This document shows, piece after piece, positions 1 through 7,739 of a DNA stretch of 64,000 nt (positions are counted from its first letter, which is position 1; each line of letters opens with the position of its first letter). Source of the DNA: Lachnoclostridium sp. (GTDB lineage: Bacteria > Bacillota > Clostridia > Lachnospirales > Lachnospiraceae). Both the position numbers and the translations under genes were made by a program. The notes under the pieces were generated by a model. The model was not told where the DNA came from and searched no databases. It worked only from the letters and a program-made list of their open reading frames with translations. The stretch lies in assembly GCA_023664665.1 (NCBI GenBank), contig JAMPEY010000003.1, forward strand, positions 95,246 through 159,245, given 5' to 3'.

Positions 1-80
1 AAGGTCCAAAGGGCTTCTTTCGTCATCATTTCTTCTTTTCCAGGTCCTATTCCCACAATCGATATTTTATTCTTCAACAA
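1..80 (-). CDS. cbiH: precorrin-3B / cobalt-factor III C17-methyltransferase, N-terminal fragment
   Basis: Only about the first 26 codons are inside the window; the gene runs off the left edge. The translation begins LLKNKISIVGIGPGKEEM, the glycine-rich opening strand of the SAM-dependent tetrapyrrole methyltransferase fold (a pattern like GxGPG). The start is probably one of two adjacent TTG codons (80 or 77), because a GGAGGG Shine-Dalgarno lies a few bases upstream and no ATG or GTG fits. It overlaps the end of cbiG, as is usual in this operon. The cbiH identity rests on the order cbiF-cbiG-cbiH known from clostridial B12 operons; from sequence alone it could be another corrin methyltransferase such as cbiL or cbiE. 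Confidence 0.7.
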   Translation of the reverse strand, partial: MLKNKISIVGIGPGKEEMMTKEALWT

Positions 81-1167
81 AGGATACCCTCCATTCTCTT
101 TTGGCAATTGCCACAGTCATTCCATCCTCCGCATGTTTCTCATAAATAAGCTTTCCGCCGGGTCCGCAGGCTTCCAGCGCCGCCCGCTCACATACATTGT
201 CAACCCCCGTCCGCTCCTCCACAAAAGCGGAACCGTGAAAATTTCCCTGCGTCTTTTGCAGCCTCTCTGCGGAAAAGGTAAGAAAAGGGATCCTCTCTTT
301 CCTGCTCCACCTAAGGAAACCTTCTTCCTCTTTCTTGCGGTCTATGGATGCTAAAGCAAAGAGCTGATTTTTCGTTATGCCGGCCTCTTCCATGCTTTTA
401 TAAAGGAAAGCTTCTATTTTTTCCGGTTCCTTTCCCTTTTTACACCCCATACCGATAACATATTCTCCGGGTTTCAAATAAAGCAGCGCTTCCCACGCTT
501 CACACGCTTTGCGAGGCGTTTCCTCCCCGCTTATTACAATATCAACGGGTTCCTTTGGCGGATAGGGAATCATGCGGACTCCCTCCGGACACGCCGCACC
601 CTCCACAATATGTCCCGTCTCTACGGTCATGGTAATCTCTTCGCCCGCCAATACTTTGGCGGATATTTTTGCGATTCCCTCTTTGTTCACAATATGGAGT
701 GCGTTTCTTTTCGCAAATAAATCTACCGCAAACCGCCCGTTTATGTCCGTTGCCGTTGTAATCACCGGCGCCGCCCCGGTTTTTTCCGCAATCTCCGCTG
801 CAATCTCATTGGCTCCGCCCATATGTCCGGAGAGAATGGGTATGATATATTGACCCTTCTCGTCCATCACAAGCACAGGACTGTCATAAAGCTTATCTAT
901 AATATAGGGCGCTATGGTTCTCACCGCAATCCCGCAGGCTCCGATAAAAAGCAGGGCGTTTCCCTCTTCCATCTGCTCTTTTGCCCATTCTCCCGTACTT
1001 TCTTCCACAAACTGCACATATGTCCCTGACCCGGAGGTTTTCATCCGGGAACATTTGCTAAACAGTGCGGCCGATTCGGAAATGGTGCGCCAGCCCTTAT
1101 GTTCCGCGATTTTTTCGGAAAGCTGTATTCCCTTTTCCGTAAAACTGATTATGCTTAAATTTTTCAC
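67..1167 (-). CDS. cbiG: cobalt-precorrin-5A hydrolase CbiG
   Basis: CbiG opens the delta-lactone of cobalt-precorrin-5A and releases acetaldehyde during ring contraction in the anaerobic cobalamin pathway (cytoplasm). The 366-residue product has the usual three parts: an N-terminal domain, a central region with GACGIAVRTIAPYI and ILSGHMGGANE (about residues 77-125), and a C-terminal domain starting near YVIGMGCKKGKE (about residue 238). These motifs are characteristic of the family. The start is GTG with GGAGGG five bases upstream. It lies 23 bp downstream of cbiF and overlaps cbiH by a few bases, so it is translated from the common operon. Length is normal and nothing appears broken. Confidence 0.95.
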   Translation of the reverse strand: MKNLSIISFTEKGIQLSEKIAEHKGWRTISESAALFSKCSRMKTSGSGTYVQFVEESTGEWAKEQMEEGNALLFIGACGIAVRTIAPYIIDKLYDSPVLVMDEKGQYIIPILSGHMGGANEIAAEIAEKTGAAPVITTATDINGRFAVDLFAKRNALHIVNKEGIAKISAKVLAGEEITMTVETGHIVEGAACPEGVRMIPYPPKEPVDIVISGEETPRKACEAWEALLYLKPGEYVIGMGCKKGKEPEKIEAFLYKSMEEAGITKNQLFALASIDRKKEEEGFLRWSRKERIPFLTFSAERLQKTQGNFHGSAFVEERTGVDNVCERAALEACGPGGKLIYEKHAEDGMTVAIAKREWRVSFVEE

Positions 1168-1190
1168 ACTAACCCTCCATGATTCCGGTT

Positions 1191-1943
1191 TTATGCCTGT
1201 CTGAACTGCGTTGAAAAATCGGGAGCATACAATCTTGATTTTTCAAATCTGCTATGGGTAACCGCGTCTCCCACCAAAACCAATGCGGTCTTTGTGATGT
1301 TATGCTCCGCCGCGGTGCTCTGCAATGTCTCTATAGTACAGATATACGCCTCCTCGTCCCGCCATGTAGCCTTATACACCAGGGCTGCGGGAGTGTCCTT
1401 CCCATATCCGCCCCGAATCAGCCTCTTACTTAATTCTTCCAGCATTCCCGTGCTCAAATAAATCGCCATGGACGCCTGATGCGCGGCAAAGCTTTCTATG
1501 CTTTCCTTGGGCGGAACTTTGGTCTTTCCCTCCATTCTGGTAATGATCAGGGATTGGGACACCCCCGGCAAAGTATATTCCAGATTCAGGGAAGCCGCCG
1601 CCCCAAAACAGGCGCTGACTCCCGGACAGCTCTCATAAGCAATGCCCAGCCTGTCAAGCTCGTCCATCTGCTCCCTGACCGCGCCGTAAAGGCTTGGATC
1701 CCCCGTGTGCAGCCTGACAATCATTTTGCCTTCCGCCGCCCCCTTCTCCATAATTCCTATGACTTCATCCAATGTCAGTTTTGCGCTGTTATGGATTTCA
1801 CATCCCGCTTTTGCATCCTCCAGCAATTCGGGATTCACTAGGGAGCCCGCATAGATGATCACATCCGCCTGCTCAAGCAGGCGCTTTCCCCTGACCGTGA
1901 TCAAATCCACGGCTCCCGTTCCCGCGCCAACAAAGTAAACCAT
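1191..1943 (-). CDS. cbiF: cobalt-precorrin-4 C11-methyltransferase CbiF
   Basis: CbiF transfers a methyl group from SAM to C11 of cobalt-precorrin-4. The 250-residue protein opens with MVYFVGAGTGAVDLITVRG, the first SAM-binding strand and loop of the corrin methyltransferase fold. It contains VRLHTGDPSLYGAVREQ near residue 95 and YESCPGVSACFGAAA near 125, both typical of the CbiF/CobM branch. The start is ATG with AGGAGG upstream. Its first 43 bp overlap the 3' end of cbiD, which suggests translational coupling. The glycine-rich loop reads GAGTG where most relatives have GAGPG, a mild variation. Confidence 0.95.
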   Translation of the reverse strand: MVYFVGAGTGAVDLITVRGKRLLEQADVIIYAGSLVNPELLEDAKAGCEIHNSAKLTLDEVIGIMEKGAAEGKMIVRLHTGDPSLYGAVREQMDELDRLGIAYESCPGVSACFGAAASLNLEYTLPGVSQSLIITRMEGKTKVPPKESIESFAAHQASMAIYLSTGMLEELSKRLIRGGYGKDTPAALVYKATWRDEEAYICTIETLQSTAAEHNITKTALVLVGDAVTHSRFEKSRLYAPDFSTQFRQA

Positions 1944-3025
1944 TCCGCCGCCTCCTTACTTTTTGCCAGTTCTCCGAATTCCTTGTCATACATAATGCAG
2001 TCTATCCGCATGCTTCCTTTTGCGCGCTTATTCAGATAATAACAGATCCGCTCCATGGCATAATCCATCACATCCTGCCGCTTTCCGCTTTCTTCCAGAA
2101 TGCGCACCGCTTCTTTGGTAGTAACACATGCCAATATCTCACGGACACGGTCACTTTCCACTCCCTGAGAGGCTGCAAAGGCTGCCAGCAATTCCATTCG
2201 GCAGTCCCCTTCCCGGGAATGGGTATTCATCATTCCTCCCGCCACCTTTATCAGCTTGCCGATATGTCCCGTAAGAAGCATCTTCCGAAAGCCCGCTTCC
2301 ACCGCCATATCAATGGTATCTCCTATGAAATTACTGCATTTCACACTTCTGTCCAAATCATACCCATAGGATCTTTTCATGAAATCCAAGCCGTAGTTCC
2401 CCGGTGCAACCGCCACATAGTCATAACCGCCCGCTCTTCTCTGGTTCAGCTCCACCCGAATCGTATCCAGAATTGCCTGACTGCTCATGGGCTCCACGAT
2501 TCCGCTTGTCCCAAGTATGGAAATGCCTCCTACAATGCCAAGTCTGGGATTAAAGGTCTGCTCTGCCAGCAATTCTCCCCCCGGCACCGAAATTTCAACC
2601 TTCAGACAGCCTTTATAATCCAGAAGCCTGCACACCTCCCGTACTTCCTTTGTTATCATTTCCCTGGGGACATGATTAATTGCGGCATTTCCCACGGGCT
2701 GGTCCAAGCCCGGCTTTGTCACCCGCCCCACTCCGCTTCCTCCCTCTATCAGGATGCGAGGGGACTCCGATATGCCCTCGCCAAAGGAAACCCTTGCACA
2801 AATCAAAGCGCCCGTTGTAATATCCGGGTCGTCCCCTCCATCTTTTTCCACTGCGCAGCTTACTTCGTTTTCCCTGCGGCCAATGTGCAGGATGCACGCC
2901 TTATAAGGAATTCCCTTGGGCGTTTCTATGATGATTTGTGTTTTCTTCTTTCCGGTAAGCAGCATATAGGCGGCCGCTTTTGCCGCCGCAGCCGCACAAC
3001 TCCCCGTGGTAAAACCGTATCGCAT
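1901..3025 (-). CDS. cbiD: cobalt-precorrin-5B C1-methyltransferase CbiD
   Basis: CbiD methylates C1 of the contracted corrin ring in the cobalt-early (anaerobic) route, so its presence marks that route rather than the aerobic CobF one. The 374-residue product starts MRYGFTTGSCAAAAAKAA, the family N-terminal signature. It has GGDDPDITTGA near residue 83, a glycine-rich GVGRVTKPGLDQPVG segment near 117, and LTGHIGKLIKVAGGMMNTHS in the C-terminal half. The start is ATG with AAGGAAGAG upstream. It sits one base after cbiC and overlaps cbiF by 43 bp. Length is as expected for the family. Confidence 0.96.
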   Translation of the reverse strand: MRYGFTTGSCAAAAAKAAAYMLLTGKKKTQIIIETPKGIPYKACILHIGRRENEVSCAVEKDGGDDPDITTGALICARVSFGEGISESPRILIEGGSGVGRVTKPGLDQPVGNAAINHVPREMITKEVREVCRLLDYKGCLKVEISVPGGELLAEQTFNPRLGIVGGISILGTSGIVEPMSSQAILDTIRVELNQRRAGGYDYVAVAPGNYGLDFMKRSYGYDLDRSVKCSNFIGDTIDMAVEAGFRKMLLTGHIGKLIKVAGGMMNTHSREGDCRMELLAAFAASQGVESDRVREILACVTTKEAVRILEESGKRQDVMDYAMERICYYLNKRAKGSMRIDCIMYDKEFGELAKSKEAAEWFTLLAREREPWI

Positions 3026-3026
3026 C

Positions 3027-3680
3027 TTATGCGTCTCTTCCTTTCAATTCATATAATAAAGCATTGCAAATCGCCGCGGCTATATTGCTGCCCCCTTTTC
3101 TTCCCCGGTTGATAATGTAGGGCACATCCGTTTCCATCATCAGCTCTTTTGCAGGCTCCACATTGACAAAACCCACCGGTACGCCGATCACAAAGTCAGG
3201 TTTCCACTCCTTTGTCTGCATCATCTCATACAGGCGTATCAGGGCGGTGGGCGCATTTCCGATGGCAAAGATAGTCGGCTTTGCAAGCTTTGCCGCCACT
3301 TCCATACTGACTGCCGCACGGGTGCTTCCTCTCTCCTTCGCCAGCCTTGCCACCGTTTCATCCGCCATAAAACAATGTGCCTCGCCGCCAAAATAAGCTA
3401 AGGTCTTTTTGTGAATACCGGCCAGCGCCATGTTGGTATCCGTCACAATATCCGCACCGTTTAAAAGCAGTTCTTTTGCTATATTGACAGCGCCTTTGGA
3501 ATAGGTAAGCGTCTTTGTATAATCAAAATCCGCGCTGGCATGGATAACTCTCTTGGTAATCCTTTCCTCCTCTTTGGGCAGACAAATCCCTCTGTCCGCA
3601 AGCTCTTGTGAAATAATCTCAAAACTCCGCTTTTCAATTTCTTCCGGCAGCAGCCGTTCTATCTCTCTCAATGCACTCAC
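3027..3680 (-). CDS. cbiC: cobalt-precorrin-8 methylmutase CbiC
   Basis: CbiC moves the methyl group from C11 to C12 of cobalt-precorrin-8 to give cobyrinate. The 217-residue protein carries PEEIEKRSFEIISQEL near the N-terminus, RVIHASADFDYTKTL near residue 45 (containing the family's His) and FVIGVPVGFVNVEPAKE near 165, all typical of CbiC/CobH. The chosen start is GTG at 3680; a TTG at 3671 behind GGTGAG is an alternative. The 47-bp overlap with cobD fits translational coupling. No missing key residue is seen. Confidence 0.95.
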   Translation of the reverse strand: MSALREIERLLPEEIEKRSFEIISQELADRGICLPKEEERITKRVIHASADFDYTKTLTYSKGAVNIAKELLLNGADIVTDTNMALAGIHKKTLAYFGGEAHCFMADETVARLAKERGSTRAAVSMEVAAKLAKPTIFAIGNAPTALIRLYEMMQTKEWKPDFVIGVPVGFVNVEPAKELMMETDVPYIINRGRKGGSNIAAAICNALLYELKGRDA

Positions 3681-4695
3681 CTAACGCTTCCAATAATCTT
3701 GTGTTGTCCTGCCTTTTTCTTACCGCTATGCGATAATAGCCTTTGGATAATCCCCTGAAATTTTCACAGTCTCTAATTAAGATTCCTCTTTGTAATAATT
3801 TTTCGTATAAGGGGACTTTACTGTAAATAAGGATAAAATTTGCCTCGCCGGAATATACCCGAATACCCAGTTTGGCCAGCCCTTTTTCCAAAAACGGTCT
3901 TTCTGTCCGCACAAGCTCCACCGTTTTCGCCAGATATGTCGACTGTCCTTTGCAGGCTGCGCCCGCCGCATGCGCAAAAACAGACAGATTCCATTCCGGC
4001 AGATTTCTTCCTATCCTTTCCCGCAAAATTCGGTTACTGCTCACCAGATAACCGAGTCTTACTCCCGGAATCGCAAAAATCTTTGTGGCAGCCCTGATAA
4101 TCAGCAGATTATCATACTCTTCTATCTCGGGCAGCATGGAAAATCCATCTTTGCAAAATTCTATAAAACATTCGTCCAACGCCACTAAAATTTTCTTCTC
4201 CCTGCATATCCCAAGCAATGTTTCCAGATATTCCTTATCCATCCTTTTTCCCGTAGGATTGTTCGGATTGGCCAGAAAAAGAAGATCCGTCTCTTCTGTC
4301 AGCGCTTCCCATAAATCTTTTCCCGGCAGGAAATCCTTTTCTTCCTTCAGGGGAAAATAAACGATATCGCTTTCCACAGCTTCCGCGGCATACTCATACC
4401 CGTAAAAAGAGGGTATGGGAATCAAGGTTTTCCGCGGTTTTATGGCGCGAAGCATTCCCATAAAAAGTTCCGACGCTCCGTTTCCGAACACGATAAAATC
4501 CCCGGGCACGGACAACATTTTACTGATAACGCTTTTTAGTTCACAATTTTCTCTATCCGGATATTGACCGCAGTCATCTATTGCAGCATATAACGCCTCC
4601 CTGACCTCCTCCGGCATGCCCAGAGGATTGGCATTTACGGAAAAATCGATGTCCACCCGGTTTCTGTATATATCGCCTCCATGCACTCCCTGCAC
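3634..4695 (-). CDS. cobD: threonine-phosphate decarboxylase CobD
   Basis: This PLP enzyme of the HisC-like fold I family decarboxylates L-threonine 3-phosphate to (R)-1-amino-2-propanol phosphate, the linker of the cobalamin nucleotide loop. The 353-residue product starts with the CobD signature HGGDIYRN followed by DFSVNANPLGMPEEV. It contains FLANPNNPTGK (about residues 145-155) and RAATKIFAIPGVRLGYLVSS, in which the Lys of TKIFAIPG is the expected PLP lysine. The start is GTG and lies just after cbiB (3-bp gap); the 3' end overlaps cbiC. CobD rather than HisC is favoured by the HGGDIY motif and the operon. Some CobD homologues act on phosphoserine, so the exact substrate is not proven. 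Confidence 0.92.
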   Translation of the reverse strand: MQGVHGGDIYRNRVDIDFSVNANPLGMPEEVREALYAAIDDCGQYPDRENCELKSVISKMLSVPGDFIVFGNGASELFMGMLRAIKPRKTLIPIPSFYGYEYAAEAVESDIVYFPLKEEKDFLPGKDLWEALTEETDLLFLANPNNPTGKRMDKEYLETLLGICREKKILVALDECFIEFCKDGFSMLPEIEEYDNLLIIRAATKIFAIPGVRLGYLVSSNRILRERIGRNLPEWNLSVFAHAAGAACKGQSTYLAKTVELVRTERPFLEKGLAKLGIRVYSGEANFILIYSKVPLYEKLLQRGILIRDCENFRGLSKGYYRIAVRKRQDNTRLLEALGECIERDRTAAAGRN

Positions 4696-4698
4696 CCG

Positions 4699-5697
4699 TC
4701 ACCACTTCCCTTCCAAAATAAAAGCCGCTCCTATCATCAGAACCAGACAGAAAAATTCACAGAAACACGCCGTCAGATACATCAATTTATTTGCCCTTCT
4801 AATGTCCTCATACTCCGCCTTGCGCAAATCGTCCCCGATATAGGGTTTGGGAACTGTCCTGCCAAAATAGCCGGCATCTCCCCCCAATCGCAACCCCAAC
4901 GCTCCCGCGCATACGGACTCCGTTTGCGCGGAATTAGGGCTTGCGTGGTTCCTGCGGTCTCTCTTATATATCGCATAAGCCCTCCTGCCCTGAAAGCCTT
5001 TTCCCAAAAGAAACGCCGCCAATATCATCAGATAAGCGCTGATTCTGGAAGGTATGTAATTCAGTACATCATCCAGCTTTGCCGCTGCTCTGCCAAAATA
5101 AAGATACTTTTCATTCTTATATCCCACCATGGAATCCATGGTATTGACCGCCTTGTAAAAAAATCCCAGCACGGGACCGCCAAGCGCCGCATAGAGCATG
5201 GGAGCCGTCACACCGTCCGAAGTATTTTCCGCCACGGTTTCTATGGCGGCTTTCGCCACGCCCTCCTCATCCAAAATCCCGGTATCCCTTCCCACTATCA
5301 TGGACAGCGACTTTCTCGCTTCCGCAAGGCTGTCCTCCTTGAGGTTCTGATATACTTTCATGCTTTCCTCTTTTAAGCATCTGGCCGCCAAAATCTGATA
5401 AGTCATAACCGATTCTGCCAACACGCCCAGATAGGGATGAATGCAATATGCCAAAACAAGACAAAATACCGTCAGGAAAACCGTTATCGAAACCACAAGA
5501 AACACAAGCAGGATTCCGCTTATCAGTTCCCTATTTCCTTTCCTTTCCCGCTTGTCCCATGTGCTCCCCAAAAGGCGTTTTTCCAATCCTGCCGTCAGAT
5601 TCCCGATTCCCCGGACAGGATGGGGCAGACAGTGGGGATCTCCAAAAAGCAGATCCAATATAAATCCGCAGACAAAGGCTGCTATATGATATTTCAT
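4699..5697 (-). CDS. cbiB: adenosylcobinamide-phosphate synthase CbiB
   Basis: CbiB is an integral membrane enzyme that joins aminopropanol phosphate to adenosylcobyric acid. The 332-residue product has the opening FILDLLFGDPHCLPHPVRGI, the family hallmark, and then several hydrophobic segments. It also has IVGRDTGILDEEGVAKAAIETVAENTSDG (here split as IVGRDT and AAIETVAENTSDG) with the conserved acidic and Asn residues, and a C-terminal NSAQTESVCAGALGLRLGG. The start is ATG at 5697 and the stop is immediately before cobD. A roughly 260-bp structured spacer separates it from cobC upstream, so transcripts entering cbiB must read through element A. Confidence 0.95.
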   Translation of the reverse strand: MKYHIAAFVCGFILDLLFGDPHCLPHPVRGIGNLTAGLEKRLLGSTWDKRERKGNRELISGILLVFLVVSITVFLTVFCLVLAYCIHPYLGVLAESVMTYQILAARCLKEESMKVYQNLKEDSLAEARKSLSMIVGRDTGILDEEGVAKAAIETVAENTSDGVTAPMLYAALGGPVLGFFYKAVNTMDSMVGYKNEKYLYFGRAAAKLDDVLNYIPSRISAYLMILAAFLLGKGFQGRRAYAIYKRDRRNHASPNSAQTESVCAGALGLRLGGDAGYFGRTVPKPYIGDDLRKAEYEDIRRANKLMYLTACFCEFFCLVLMIGAAFILEGKW

Positions 5698-5712
5698 ACT
5701 TATACCCCCGCA

Positions 5713-5963
5713 TATCGCAGGCTTCTGCCTGCGATACTGCTACCAATAAAGAGTTTGAAAGTTTACTTTCAAACTTTATACCTCTGCATACTCTACCAAT
5801 AAAGAATTTGAAAGTTTACTTCCAAACATGCCGTTTCAGCGGCATAAACCAATCCCACGGAGTCTGCGACTCCGTGAAGAACGCGGTTTTTGCGTTCTTC
5901 GGTGTGAAGCTTTAGAATTTCTTATGTCTGCGTACTTTGCAGACTTAGAAATTCTCTTCACAC
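5713..5963. repeat. Structured intergenic element A: array of hairpins plus a 35-bp direct repeat
   Basis: The spacer between cobC and cbiB is almost entirely inverted repeats. They are: a perfect 10-bp stem at 5713-5722/5727-5736; a stem inside the first copy of a 35-bp direct repeat (5740-5774, second copy 5793-5827 with two differences); 5828-5833/5840-5845; 5856-5863/5869-5876 (CACGGAGT/ACTCCGTG); 5877-5884/5892-5899 (AAGAACGC/GCGTTCTT); and a long nested hairpin 5902-5963 with outer arm GTGTGAAG/CTTCACAC, middle arm AGAATTTCT/AGAAATTCT and inner arm TCTGC/GCAGA. The cobC stop codon lies inside the outer arm. No long T-run follows, so it does not look like a simple terminator. The fold is shared with element B at 12029-12147. 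Its function is unknown; read-through control or mRNA stabilisation within the operon is possible. Confidence 0.8.
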
Positions 5964-6590
5964 TTTTAATCTCTCTAATTCCGTAAAACGGATATTTCCG
6001 TCACTACACTCCGCCCTGCAGCAATACCCTTCTCCGTTGGCAATCTGATAATCAAAATATTCTCCGCCGCAATAACAGCTTAACAAAGACATAATCGTCC
6101 CTCCGTGCACAATCATGCCCGCCGCGATGCCGCATCTTCCGTCCTTTTTCGGGATTTCCGAAAGTGTTGTAAGCATCCTGACAAATCCCCTCTTGCAGCG
6201 CCTGATAAACTCTTCTCTGCTTTCGCCTCCGGGAAAAGGCAGACTTCCGTTACTGTCAATCCACGCCTGATATCTGCTGTCCCCCTGTAATTCCCCATAA
6301 CTCTTTCCTTCAAAAATCCCGAAATTTATTTCTTCCCACTCCGATATGAGTACCGGCTCTTTGCCGGGATATAAAATTTCGGCGGTTTCCACACATCGTT
6401 TCATGGGACCGGAAAACAAACAGGAAATCTCCGGATATAAGCCTGCATATTTTGCCTTTTGTAATGCCTCTATTCCATCCGGGCTTAGGCTTTCATCCGT
6501 TTTTCCCAAATACCGGCGCTCCTTGTTTGCCCGGGTGGCTCCATGGCGGATCCATACGAGTCTTACTTGATTTTCTGACCAATGCCGCAT
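5958..6590 (-). CDS. cobC: histidine phosphatase family protein, probable alpha-ribazole phosphatase CobC
   Basis: The 210-residue product belongs to the phosphoglycerate-mutase-like histidine phosphatases. The catalytic RHG motif is at residues 15-17 (LVWIRHGATRANKERRYLG), the second histidine is in MIVHGGTIMSLL near residue 163, and an acidic EINFGIFEGKSYGEL segment lies near 88. In a cobalamin operon this is best read as CobC, which removes the 5'-phosphate of alpha-ribazole phosphate or adenosylcobalamin 5'-phosphate in nucleotide loop assembly. Its 5' end overlaps the cobU-like gene by 28 bp, and its stop codon lies within the terminal hairpin of element A. The exact substrate cannot be fixed from sequence. 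Confidence 0.85.
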   Translation of the reverse strand: MRHWSENQVRLVWIRHGATRANKERRYLGKTDESLSPDGIEALQKAKYAGLYPEISCLFSGPMKRCVETAEILYPGKEPVLISEWEEINFGIFEGKSYGELQGDSRYQAWIDSNGSLPFPGGESREEFIRRCKRGFVRMLTTLSEIPKKDGRCGIAAGMIVHGGTIMSLLSCYCGGEYFDYQIANGEGYCCRAECSDGNIRFTELERLKV

Positions 6591-6961
6591 ATGACGCGCA
6601 CCACCTCCCCTGCCTCCTCTGCCAGCCTCACAAGGATTCTTCCGGTCCTCTCCCTGTATGCCCTCTCAAAAGCATCCGCCGGCACAATGCCGTTTCCGAT
6701 CTCATCGCTGATAATAACGCTCTCTATGTTTTCTCTCAAAAAAGCCATAATTTCCTCTTCCGGATTTCCGCCCTGCAGCATTCTCGTTTTTACCCAGCCG
6801 TGCAAATGATTGATAAGTATTATTTTCCCTTGTGCGGCTCCCTCCCGCAACTGCTTTTCATCCGGAAGGATACCGTCATAAATCTCATAATCATTTTCGG
6901 GATTACCCTGCAAGACATAGTTTAATTTTCCCTGTGCATATCCGCCGATGACCAGTTTCAT
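6563..6961 (-). CDS. short CobU-like protein with degenerate P-loop
   Basis: The 132-residue product resembles CobU (adenosylcobinamide kinase / guanylyltransferase) at both ends but is about 70 residues shorter. The N-terminal MKLVIGGYAQGKLNYVL aligns with the CobU P-loop (pattern GGxxSGKS), but the Ser/Thr after the Lys is Leu. The C-terminal region has SDEIGNGIVPADAFERAYRERTGR and AGEVVRVICGIGQKIK, like the end of CobU-type proteins. A full-length cobU lies two genes upstream (7727-8341). The gene is intact with ATG and AAGGGG upstream, so it is not obviously decaying. It may be a regulatory or accessory paralogue, or an enzyme for another step; its function is not established. Confidence 0.7.
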   Translation of the reverse strand: MKLVIGGYAQGKLNYVLQGNPENDYEIYDGILPDEKQLREGAAQGKIILINHLHGWVKTRMLQGGNPEEEIMAFLRENIESVIISDEIGNGIVPADAFERAYRERTGRILVRLAEEAGEVVRVICGIGQKIK

Positions 6962-6974
6962 TTTTATACCCCTT

Positions 6975-7739
6975 TTATTTTAAAATCTGCCAGACCGCCG
7001 CGGCTCCCAGCATACTGCCCTCACACAGCAGGACAAAATACCCTGCGGTATCTCCCGTAATGCCGCCCAGCTCTTTTTTACAGCGATAATAGTAATAGGC
7101 AAAAGCTCCTATTGCGGCAGCGCTTATTACACTTCCCGCAGGGAAGGACTGCCCCATCATAAATCCCACACAGAGCGCCCCCTGCAGATACAGGAAAAAC
7201 TTTACTGTATTTTTCTTTGCAGATTTTGCGAAGTTTACAAGCAATCCCTCGTTTTTGGCGGTGGGAAACGAAACCACGCCGATAGCGCTAAGGCATCTGG
7301 ATAATGCAAAACCGGCGCATACAATCTTTAAAACCTCTTTCTCCCGAATTTCAGAAAAAGCGCCTAAATAAAAGAGGGCATAGGCTCCCAGCATAATGAC
7401 CGCAAAGGCTCCGATATGGGAATCCTTCAGAATTTCCAGCTTCCTTTCCCTCGGTCTGCAGGAATGGAAGGCATCCATGGTATCCATAAATCCATCCACA
7501 TGGAACCCTCCCGTGATAAGCAGAGGAAGAAGCGCTCCTCCCGCCGCATAGCACAATATGCCGATATCAAATCGGTCGCAAACCGTTCCCCACAGATAAA
7601 TGCAGGCTCCTATCACTGCGCCCACCCATGGGAAAAAGCAAAGTACATATTTCATATCCTCATCTTTCCAGGCAAACTGTGGTACGGGAATCTGAGAATA
7701 AAGTGAAAACGCAATAATAACAGATTTTATGATTCCCAT
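6975..7739 (-). CDS. cobS: adenosylcobinamide-GDP ribazoletransferase (cobalamin synthase) CobS
   Basis: CobS is a polytopic membrane enzyme that joins adenosylcobinamide-GDP to alpha-ribazole (or its phosphate) to finish the cofactor. The 254-residue product has about six hydrophobic segments. It carries the signature ITGGFHVDGFMDTMDAFHSC near residues 76-95, followed by KLEILKDSHIGAFAVI, with the conserved acidic residues of the active site. The start ATG overlaps the 3' end of cobU by 13 bp, which suggests coupled translation; the next gene begins 13 bp downstream. Length is normal for the family. Confidence 0.95.
   Translation of the reverse strand: MGIIKSVIIAFSLYSQIPVPQFAWKDEDMKYVLCFFPWVGAVIGACIYLWGTVCDRFDIGILCYAAGGALLPLLITGGFHVDGFMDTMDAFHSCRPRERKLEILKDSHIGAFAVIMLGAYALFYLGAFSEIREKEVLKIVCAGFALSRCLSAIGVVSFPTAKNEGLLVNFAKSAKKNTVKFFLYLQGALCVGFMMGQSFPAGSVISAAAIGAFAYYYYRCKKELGGITGDTAGYFVLLCEGSMLGAAAVWQILK

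Noticed and set aside
2219-3112. Long plus-strand open frame (297 codons) over cbiD
   Set aside because: It lies opposite cbiD, a clear family member on the other strand, and shows no protein-family motifs or ribosome-binding site.
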